Under the pieces are notes generated by a model, which saw nothing but the letters and a program-made list of their open reading frames with translations, was not told where the DNA came from and searched no databases. From Syntrophothermus sp. UBA1445 (GTDB taxonomy: Bacteria; Bacillota; Syntrophomonadia; Syntrophomonadales; DTU052): a stretch of 5,285 bases of DNA. Position 1 is the first letter of the stretch; the number at the start of each line of letters is the position of its first letter. The translations under genes were made by a program, and so were the position numbers. This document shows positions 1-5,285 of the stretch, in pieces. The stretch lies in NCBI GenBank assembly GCA_002329495.1, contig DCTH01000189.1, positions 2,194 to 7,478 of the forward strand, written 5' to 3'.

Positions 1-24
1 CTGCTCCTGGGTTTTCTTGTCCAC
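1..24 (-). CDS. 5' end of a minus-strand gene, truncated by the window edge (possibly tyrosyl-tRNA synthetase)
   Basis: Only the first eight codons are visible. Reading leftward from a GTG start at 24-22 they give M-D-K-K-T-Q-E-Q. The start is chosen because a full AAGGAGG Shine-Dalgarno (33-39) lies 8 nt upstream and a good sigma-A promoter (49-77) lies just beyond it. No ATG, GTG or TTG occurs earlier in this frame before the stop at 174-172. Eight residues cannot identify a family. From memory of gene order in some Clostridia, tyrS often lies next to this PBP gene, and a hydrophilic start ending in E-Q would suit such a TyrS. That is inference only. Against it, there is no T-box leader, which tyrS genes in Firmicutes often have. 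The gene is divergent from the PBP gene. Confidence 0.6.
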
Positions 25-32
25 AATCGATA

Positions 33-39
33 CCTCCTT
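33..39 (-). promoter_or_regulatory. Shine-Dalgarno sequence that fixes the GTG start of the left-edge gene
   Basis: The minus strand reads AAGGAGG here, a seven-base match to the anti-Shine-Dalgarno, with an 8-nt spacer to the GTG at 24-22. This is the main support for a real gene start at the edge of the window. Confidence 0.7.
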
Positions 40-48
40 GATCCCAAA

Positions 49-77
49 ATAATACCATAATCGAGAAAACCGTTCAA
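49..77 (-). promoter_or_regulatory. Predicted sigma-A promoter for the left-edge gene
   Basis: On the minus strand the -35 box is TTGAAC (77-72) and the -10 box is TATTAT (54-49), separated by exactly 17 bp. Each box matches consensus at five of six positions or close to it. Transcription would begin near 42, giving a leader of only about 18 nt that is almost entirely the ribosome binding site. A leader this short leaves no room for a T-box or other attenuator, so expression would be set at initiation. No experimental start is known. Confidence 0.6.
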
Positions 78-211
78 CCAGACCTGGCTTGCGGATATCA
101 TCCTTGTCAATGTTATCTGCCGCCGAGCAAAGGAATGAGGTAAGCTTATATGGAGGTCTTGCGTATTTTAGTTATGATGGTAATGGGGGGTTCGTAATTG
201 CCGTGTCCACT

Positions 212-243
212 CCATAAATACTCAATACCCCAGTATTTTATGG
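212..243. repeat. Inverted repeat in the divergent intergenic region, possible operator
   Basis: The left arm CCATAAATACT (212-222) pairs with the right arm AGTATTTTATGG (232-243) across a 9-nt loop. All 11 bases of the left arm pair, with one extra T bulged in the right arm. Neither strand has a T-run after the stem, so it is not a typical intrinsic terminator. It ends 40 bp upstream of the predicted -10 box of the PBP gene, a plausible place for a regulator to bind. No regulator family is recognised. It could instead be a chance AT-rich hairpin. Confidence 0.45.
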
Positions 244-280
244 CAGAAGGAAACTTTTGAAAGCAGGACTTTGCCCATAT

Positions 281-289
281 TGATATAAT
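281..289 (+). promoter_or_regulatory. Predicted extended -10 promoter for the PBP gene
   Basis: The sequence TGATATAAT contains a perfect TATAAT hexamer (284-289) with the TG of an extended -10 one base upstream. No good -35 lies at 16-18 bp; the nearest candidate, TTGAAA at 257-262, would need a 21-bp spacer. Extended -10 promoters depend less on a -35, so this is a reasonable call. Transcription would start near 296, giving a leader of about 29 nt. Confidence 0.55.
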
Positions 290-324
290 TCTTATTAAAT
301 CGACCTTTTGGGGAGGCAAGTACC

Positions 325-2682
325 ATGCCGAAACGCAAAAAAAAGAAGATCTCCAAGCGTGACGCACGTAAGTGGCTCATGTCAGCGGCGATTATTACTG
401 CCGTAATTCTATTAGGTGCTGTAGTAGGAACAGTGATCGGAGCAGTCATTAATATACCTGCCTGGAGTCCCGAAACCTTATATGGTTCAGAGACTACCAC
501 TCTCTATGACAGGAACGACAAAGCATTTTATAACCTGCATGCAGCTGAGGGGAATCGAATTCAGGTGCCGTTGAGTCTGATGCCCGAATACCTGAAACAG
601 GCTGTTATTGCGGTTGAGGATCAGGAATTCTATGATCATTTCGGCATAAACCCCATTGCCATCTGCCGGGCGCTTATTGTTGACATTATTTCAGGTGAAA
701 AAGCTCAAGGAGCCAGCACCATTACCCAACAGCTAGCGAAGAATGCATTTCTCGACCCGGAGAAAACCTGGGAACGCAAGATCAAGGAAATGGTTTTGTC
801 ATTCCAACTAGAAAGCAAATACTCCAAGGATGAAATCCTCGAGTTTTACCTGAACCGGATCAATTTTGGCAGTGGAGCCTGGGGGGTTCAGACGGCCTCA
901 CAACTGTACTTCAACAAGGATGTGGACCAACTCACGCTGGCAGAGTCAGCTTTGTTAGCCGGGCTGGCTCAGAGACCGAATGCCTATTCTCCCTTTAAAA
1001 ACCTCGACTTGGCAAAAGGCAGACAGCGGGTGGTGCTGAACAGCATGGTAGACTGCGGCTTCATCACCAAACAGGAGGCTGATGATGCGTATGCGGAGGA
1101 ACTTAAATTTGAAGAGCCGGAAGATACTCCAAACCGGTACGGTTTCTTTGCAGATTATGTAGTAGATGAGGCGGAAAGGATCCTGCAGGAGGAGGGCCTT
1201 TATGAGAATCCTCAGGATGCAATCTATAAAGGCGGGCTAAAAATCTATACCACCATGGATCCCGCAGTTCAATTGGCGGCAGAAGAAGCCTACGCCAAGC
1301 CGGACGCTTTTCCCCAGGTTAAGAGCAAAAACGGGCAGGACATACAATCTGCCATGGTCTTGCTTGATCATCGGACGGGAGAGATTCTTTCACTGATCGG
1401 TGGACGCAGCTATACCCACCAGCGAGGATTTAACCGTGCTGTCGACATGGTCCGTCAACCGGGCTCGGCCTTCAAACCGATAGTTGTTTATGGGCCTGCT
1501 GTTGAAATGGGATACAGTTCGGAATATCAATTGGAGGATGCTCCAGTAACCTTCATGGCCGGTGGAGAACCATATTCACCAAAGAACTATGACGGGAAAT
1601 ACCGGGGAATGATTTCGATGCGCACTGCGGTACAGTATTCAGTCAACGTATACGCGGTTAAGCTGGCGGATGAAATCGGGATTAAAAACGGAATAAAATT
1701 TGCTGAAAAGTTGGGGATCACATCTCTGGTTAAGTCGGGACGTGCGAATGACCTTAATCTCTCAACCGCTTTAGGGGGAATCACCAAGGGAGTATCACCG
1801 TTGGAAATGGCCTCTGCGTACGGCTGTTTTGGCAATAAAGGAATCCGGGCTGAACACCATGTAATAACCAGGATTGAGGATAATTCCGGTAATACTATTT
1901 ACGAGTACCGTCCCAAATTTACGAGGGTTATGAAGGAAGAAACTGCATATATAATGACCGACATGTTGCAAACAGTGGTTCAAGCCGGGACCGGTACCGG
2001 TGCCCAGATAGCAGGGGTCCAGTGTGCGGGAAAAACGGGCACCACCCAAAATGACAAAGACGCCTGGTTTGTAGGTTATACCCCCCACTATTCATGCGCA
2101 GTCTGGATGGGATATGACCGCGAGGAGACTATGAATAAAACCTATGGCGGATCTTATCCGGCACGCATCTGGAAGGCGGTCATGACCAAGGCCACGGCCA
2201 AATCCAAGGGAAGCTTTTCAATTCCCTCCGGGCTCAAGCAGGTTTCTATCTGCAAAAAGTCAAACAAGGTGGCGACCTCGGCCTGCCCGGAAGAGGATAT
2301 CGCTCTTATAACTGTTGGTTCTGGAAATGTACCAGAGGGGACCTGTGATCTGCATGTCCTGATTGACATCTGTCCGGATTCTGGAAAGTTGGCTACACCG
2401 GGGTGCCCTGCACCGGTACAACAGGGTTTCCTGAAAGACCTTTTACCTGGAACCCCGGGAGCCATACCTCAGGAATACTGCTATTTACATGGTGGCCAGC
2501 AAGCCAGTGAAAAGGTAAAGGTTTGTACTGACCCCCGCCATCAAGGTCGGATTTACCTGGCCAATATCCCCAAGGATAGTGAGTTTGGAGGTTGTCCTGG
2601 GGAATATATAGCAGAGATTGAAATTGATAACGCCCGCCAATTAGGTTACTGCCCCCTGGCGGATCACCAGAAACGTAACTAA
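325..2682 (+). CDS. Class A penicillin-binding protein, bifunctional peptidoglycan glycosyltransferase/transpeptidase (PBP1A type)
   Basis: This 785-residue protein polymerises lipid II into glycan strands and cross-links their peptides on the outer face of the membrane. A basic cytoplasmic start (residues 1-18) is followed by one membrane segment (about 19-44), giving a signal-anchor topology. The GT51 domain follows: EDQEFYDHFG with catalytic Glu98, GASTITQQ (129-136), RKIKE (151-155), KDEILEFYLNRINFG (168-182) and LAGLAQRP (211-218). The transpeptidase domain spans about 340-625, with SAFK (nucleophile Ser381, Lys384), SVN (439-441) and KTGT (570-573). All catalytic motifs are intact, so the enzyme should be active and beta-lactam sensitive. 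The last 145 residues are an unusual Cys/His-rich tail. The ATG start is supported by GGGGAGG (310-316) 8 nt upstream. The gene is transcribed alone and converges on mutS2. The exact paralogue name (pbp1A, ponA) is uncertain, so no symbol is given. Confidence 0.96.
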   Translation: MPKRKKKKISKRDARKWLMSAAIITAVILLGAVVGTVIGAVINIPAWSPETLYGSETTTLYDRNDKAFYNLHAAEGNRIQVPLSLMPEYLKQAVIAVEDQEFYDHFGINPIAICRALIVDIISGEKAQGASTITQQLAKNAFLDPEKTWERKIKEMVLSFQLESKYSKDEILEFYLNRINFGSGAWGVQTASQLYFNKDVDQLTLAESALLAGLAQRPNAYSPFKNLDLAKGRQRVVLNSMVDCGFITKQEADDAYAEELKFEEPEDTPNRYGFFADYVVDEAERILQEEGLYENPQDAIYKGGLKIYTTMDPAVQLAAEEAYAKPDAFPQVKSKNGQDIQSAMVLLDHRTGEILSLIGGRSYTHQRGFNRAVDMVRQPGSAFKPIVVYGPAVEMGYSSEYQLEDAPVTFMAGGEPYSPKNYDGKYRGMISMRTAVQYSVNVYAVKLADEIGIKNGIKFAEKLGITSLVKSGRANDLNLSTALGGITKGVSPLEMASAYGCFGNKGIRAEHHVITRIEDNSGNTIYEYRPKFTRVMKEETAYIMTDMLQTVVQAGTGTGAQIAGVQCAGKTGTTQNDKDAWFVGYTPHYSCAVWMGYDREETMNKTYGGSYPARIWKAVMTKATAKSKGSFSIPSGLKQVSICKKSNKVATSACPEEDIALITVGSGNVPEGTCDLHVLIDICPDSGKLATPGCPAPVQQGFLKDLLPGTPGAIPQEYCYLHGGQQASEKVKVCTDPRHQGRIYLANIPKDSEFGGCPGEYIAEIEIDNARQLGYCPLADHQKRN
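2242..2667 (+). repeat. Coding repeat: three Cys3-His units in the PBP C-terminal tail
   Basis: The tail after the transpeptidase domain contains nine cysteines in a repeated pattern, each trio followed by a histidine. Unit 1 has C643, C654, C674 and H677. Unit 2 has C683, C694, C719 and H722. Unit 3 has C734, C757, C776 and H781. Units 1 and 2 share exact C-x10-C and C-x2-H spacing and similar wording (VSICKKSNKVATSACP and IDICPDSGKLATPGCP). Unit 3 is looser (C-x22-C, C-x4-H). Related single or paired Cys motifs ending in C-x2-H occur in the tails of other Firmicute PBPs. The function is unknown; extracellular metal binding or disulfide stabilisation are both possible. Confidence 0.7.
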
Positions 2683-2719
2683 AACTGGCTGATTAGTTAA
2701 TATCATCGAAGATAAGATC

Positions 2720-2759
2720 AAAAAGCCAGGGACAGATTTGTACCGTTCCCTGGCTTTTC
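2720..2759. terminator. Strong intrinsic terminator, probably bidirectional, between convergent genes
   Basis: A perfect 12-bp stem pairs AAAAGCCAGGGA (2721-2732) with TCCCTGGCTTTT (2747-2758) around a 14-nt loop. The plus strand ends the stem in TTTT and continues CTTC. The minus strand ends in five T. The hairpin is 38 bp past the PBP stop and about 53 bp past the mutS2 stop, so it can end both transcripts and prevent antisense read-through. The stem and loop also resemble REP-like palindromes seen in Clostridia. Confidence 0.88.
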
Positions 2760-2760
2760 T

Positions 2761-2782
2761 TCGTCACAACCGTTGATGACGA
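2761..2782. other. Second, weaker stem-loop beside the terminator
   Basis: TCGTCACAA (2761-2769) pairs with TTG-A-TGACGA (2773-2782), giving nine base pairs with one bulged A and a three-base loop. It has no T-run on either strand, so it is unlikely to terminate alone. On the mutS2 side it would sit just before the main terminator and could protect the 3' end of that transcript. It may be chance. Confidence 0.3.
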
Positions 2783-2811
2783 TTATTCGGTGAGACAACT
2801 GTAAAACAATA

Positions 2812-5148
2812 CTATTTATTAAGATAGGCAATGGTTACCCCATTTCCCCCTTCATTGTTTTCCCCATCCCGGAAGTTTTTGATGTAGGGGTGGCCGGATA
2901 GGTGTTCGCGAACCGCCCGGCGCAGGGCACCGGTTCCCTTGCCGTGAATTATGCGGACCTTTTCAAGTCCCGCCAAAAATGCTTCTTCCACGTACTTTTC
3001 AGTCTCATCCAGGGCCTGCTCAGCCAGCATCCCTCGCAAGTTAATCTCCGTGGGGATACTCTTGCGATTCTCAAGGTAGCTGCGGTTTCTTTGTCTGGCA
3101 TATACCTCTTCGGGAGAGGATTTGGGAATCACATCATTTTCCGGGACCGTCAATCTCATTATCCCTACCTGAACCGCAACTTCGCCTTGATTCACCTCCA
3201 GAACATAACCCTTCTGCTTTATACTCTTTATCTCAACGTAGTCCCCTGATTCAACCTTTTTGTCTTTGACCGGTCTCGATTCCAGACCGACCTGGAACCC
3301 AAGGTTAGGAACGGCCCGTTGGTAACGCTTCCGCATTTCTTCAATCTCATGCCATTTGGGGGCCTCTGCCTCACGGGCCCTCCGCTTGAAGTCTATCAAT
3401 ATGCTGTCTATTTCCTGGCGGATTGATTTCAGGTACTGCGAGGCATCCGTCTGTATCTTGTTAATCAGTTGCTCCCTTTCCCGCTCCATTTCTGCAGCCT
3501 TTTGGGTTAACCGATCTCTTTCCTCTTGCAGTTGTTTTTGTTGTCGGCTGGCAGCTTCTCTTTCCGCCCGCGCCTTGAACCGCTCCTCCTTCAAGTCTGC
3601 CAACAGCCTGGAAAACTCCTGTTCCTGTTGCGGTACATATTGGCGAGCCCGCTGGACCAGGGCCAGATCCAACCCTAACTGAGCGGCAATCTCAAAGGCG
3701 TTGCTCTGTCCCGGAAGACCGATAGTAAGCCTGTAAGTTGGCCGCAGTGAAACCGGGTCAAATTCAACACAGGCATTTTCGACCCGGTCGTGCTGGTAGG
3801 CGAAGGTTTTTAGCTCGCTGTGATGAGTTGAAACCAGCACCTTCGCATTAAGCTCCAAGAGCCTTTCCAATATGGCCCGGGCCAGTGCTCCACCTTCCAT
3901 AGGGTCAGTACCTGCACCCAGTTCATCAAGTATAACCAGAGAATCGTGGCCGGCCTGGTTCAGAATCCCATTGATATTGGTCATGTGAGCGGAAAAGGTA
4001 CTTAATGACTGTTCAATACTCTGTTCGTCACCAATGTCTACCAGGACCTTCTGAAAAACTGACATCTCTGATTCGGATGAGGCCGGGATAAATAAGCCGC
4101 AACTGGTCATTACCGTGAGCAGTCCGACTGTCTTAAGAGCTACTGTTTTACCCCCGGTATTCGGACCGGTGGTAACCAGGATATCAAACCGGGTGCCCAG
4201 TTCCAGGTCTATCGGTACTGCCCTCGATCCCAACAACGGGTGACGGGCCCAGCACAGCCTGATTTTGCCCTCGGAGTTCAGGTGAGGACGAAAAGCCTCC
4301 ATTTTCAGGGCTAATCGTGCTTTGGCCACCCAGAAATCAATCGTCTCCAGGCACTCCAGGTTGCTTAGCAGGTCATCAGCCGATTCTGCTATCCGGCTTG
4401 ATATTTTCCGCAGTATTCTCTCAACCTCCCGAGCTTCCTCAGCCTCCAGTCTTCTGATCTCATTATTGGCTGTCACCACCAATTCGGGCTCAATATATAC
4501 TGTAGCACCGCTGGCCGATTCATCGTGTACAATCCCTTTTACCTCATGGAGGTACTCGATCTTGACCGGCACCACGTATCTTCCCCCGCGCTCGGTAACG
4601 AGATTTTCCTGCAGATACTTCTGATTCTGGGTTGATTTTATAAAATCGCGCAGATACTCTTTGATACGACTGCGCATTATGGTCTGGCGTCCCCTGATGG
4701 TTTGAAGTTCTGGAGTTGCTGAGTCTTTTATATCCCCGGTCTCATCAACCACCGCCTTGATCTCGCGCTCCAAACGGCCATTCTCGGACAGGTTATCCCT
4801 GATCCATTTGACCCGCATTCCCTCACCCGGGGAGAGGAAGGTCAATGCTCGTCTTGATGACTGCAAGACCTGGAGAACCTGGAGAATCTCAGTCGGATAT
4901 ATCATACCTCCGGCTTTAACCTTGGACAGCTGTGGTCTGATATCTGGTACCTCGTTTAAGAACGCGGGCTCTTGAAAGTGTATCAGGCCCAGGGCCTCCT
5001 CAGTCTCATCAAGCCGGGTCCTTACCAGATCAAAGTCCGAGCTGGGTTCCAGTAACGAGGCGATGCGTTTCCCCCCATCTGATCTGGTTTGTTCCGCCAA
5101 CAGCTCTACTACCTGTTTAAATTCCAGTCTCCTTAAAGTGTCTTTCAT
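2812..5148 (-). CDS. mutS2: MutS2, MutS-family ATPase with C-terminal Smr domain
   Basis: This 778-residue cytoplasmic protein matches the usual full length of MutS2. It lacks the mismatch-recognition domain of MutS, as the family does. The core/lever region (about 1-300) leads to the ATPase: Walker A GPNTGGKT (328-335), the signature stretch STFSAHMTNI (383-392), Walker B VILDEL with D408/E409, and the switch motif STHHSELKTFA (440-450). A charged coiled coil (about 505-605) is followed by a KOW-like small domain (about 630-675) and the Smr domain (about 700-778) with HGKGTGALR (735-743). Known family roles are control of homologous recombination and splitting of collided ribosomes, with nuclease activity claimed for some Smr domains. 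Here the LDLR motif reads INLR, replacing the usual Asp with Asn703. The ATG start has GGGGAG (5154-5159) 5 nt upstream. The upstream gene ends 62 bp away on the same strand, suggesting an operon. Confidence 0.97.
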   Translation of the reverse strand: MKDTLRRLEFKQVVELLAEQTRSDGGKRIASLLEPSSDFDLVRTRLDETEEALGLIHFQEPAFLNEVPDIRPQLSKVKAGGMIYPTEILQVLQVLQSSRRALTFLSPGEGMRVKWIRDNLSENGRLEREIKAVVDETGDIKDSATPELQTIRGRQTIMRSRIKEYLRDFIKSTQNQKYLQENLVTERGGRYVVPVKIEYLHEVKGIVHDESASGATVYIEPELVVTANNEIRRLEAEEAREVERILRKISSRIAESADDLLSNLECLETIDFWVAKARLALKMEAFRPHLNSEGKIRLCWARHPLLGSRAVPIDLELGTRFDILVTTGPNTGGKTVALKTVGLLTVMTSCGLFIPASSESEMSVFQKVLVDIGDEQSIEQSLSTFSAHMTNINGILNQAGHDSLVILDELGAGTDPMEGGALARAILERLLELNAKVLVSTHHSELKTFAYQHDRVENACVEFDPVSLRPTYRLTIGLPGQSNAFEIAAQLGLDLALVQRARQYVPQQEQEFSRLLADLKEERFKARAEREAASRQQKQLQEERDRLTQKAAEMEREREQLINKIQTDASQYLKSIRQEIDSILIDFKRRAREAEAPKWHEIEEMRKRYQRAVPNLGFQVGLESRPVKDKKVESGDYVEIKSIKQKGYVLEVNQGEVAVQVGIMRLTVPENDVIPKSSPEEVYARQRNRSYLENRKSIPTEINLRGMLAEQALDETEKYVEEAFLAGLEKVRIIHGKGTGALRRAVREHLSGHPYIKNFRDGENNEGGNGVTIAYLNK

Positions 5149-5210
5149 ATGAACTCCCCATAGATTGAAATAGACTACAACTCTTCAGTATAGCGGTTAA
5201 CTTCTACTGG

Positions 5211-5285
5211 TCATTGGACACCACGTTTTAGGTGCAAACTGGTCAAGGGCGAGCTGGCCAATCCCTCAAGTTCCTCACGCAAGGC
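5211..5285 (-). CDS. 3' end of a minus-strand gene upstream of mutS2, truncated by the window edge
   Basis: From the right edge, 24 codons stay open and end at TGA (5213-5211). The peptide begins A-L-R-E-E-L-E-G-L-A and ends L-H-L-K-R-G-V-Q. The other two minus-strand frames close within 14 codons, and the codon use resembles that of mutS2, so this looks like real coding. The spacer to the mutS2 start is 62 bp with no terminator hairpin, so the two are probably co-transcribed. The fragment is too short to identify. In related Clostridia a U32-family peptidase often precedes mutS2, and that is my leading guess, from gene-order memory rather than from sequence. Confidence 0.55.
   Translation of the reverse strand, partial: ALREELEGLASSPLTSLHLKRGVQ

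Noticed and set aside
78..87. Short palindrome CCAGACCTGG next to the minus-strand -35 box as an operator
   Set aside because: The arms are only 4 bp and do not extend, so it is expected by chance.
135..202. Possible small plus-strand genes near ATG codons at 135 and 174
   Set aside because: They end after two and seven codons, and the GGAGG at 152-156 is spaced 17 nt from the second ATG.
240..257. Tiny plus-strand ORF M-A-E-G-N-F upstream of the PBP gene as a leader peptide
   Set aside because: It has no Shine-Dalgarno and lies upstream of the predicted transcript start near 296.
146..500. Overlapping minus-strand ORFs of 73 and 92 codons opposite the PBP start
   Set aside because: They are antisense to the PBP gene and its leader, have no recognisable domain or RBS, and look like shadow frames.
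1990..2001. Perfect 12-bp palindrome ACCGGTACCGGT
   Set aside because: It lies inside the transpeptidase coding region and is explained by alternating Gly-Thr codons (residues 555-559). It has no adjacent signal, so I treat it as codon coincidence.
5187..5192. TATACT on the minus strand as a -10 box of a separate mutS2 promoter
   Set aside because: No acceptable -35 box lies 16-18 bp upstream; the bases there read AATGAC or similar. An internal promoter is possible but not supported.

Overview
The window is a conventional chromosomal segment from a Gram-positive, low-to-mid GC bacterium, most likely an anaerobic Firmicute of class Clostridia (Peptococcaceae or Syntrophomonadaceae-like). Three things point there. 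The Shine-Dalgarno sequences are strong (GGGGAGG, AAGGAGG, GGGGAG). The class A penicillin-binding protein has a cysteine-rich C-terminal tail. It also sits beside mutS2, a gene common in Firmicutes. Base composition is roughly half GC by eye. The species assignment is inference.

Layout from left to right. Positions 1-24 hold the first eight codons of a minus-strand gene that runs off the left edge. It starts at GTG with a near-ideal RBS and sigma-A promoter, and may be tyrS by remembered gene order only. Positions 25-324 are a divergent intergenic region with that promoter, a 32-bp inverted repeat at 212-243, and a probable extended -10 promoter reading rightward. Positions 325-2682 encode a complete bifunctional class A PBP (PBP1A type) on the plus strand. 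Positions 2683-2811 separate two convergent genes and carry a strong, probably bidirectional, terminator hairpin. Positions 2812-5148 encode a complete MutS2 on the minus strand. Positions 5149-5210 are a short spacer, and 5211-5285 hold the last 24 codons of another minus-strand gene, probably in the same operon as mutS2.

The two complete genes are not obviously linked in function: one builds peptidoglycan outside the membrane, the other is a cytoplasmic ATPase tied to recombination control and collided-ribosome rescue. They converge on one terminator, so they are separate transcription units. I see no rRNA, tRNA, CRISPR array, insertion sequence or phage gene. I found no convincing new system. 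The points worth a second look are the triplicated Cys3-His pattern in the PBP tail, an Asn in place of the usual Asp in the Smr LDLR motif of MutS2, the REP-like look of the terminator, and the inverted repeat upstream of the PBP promoter.
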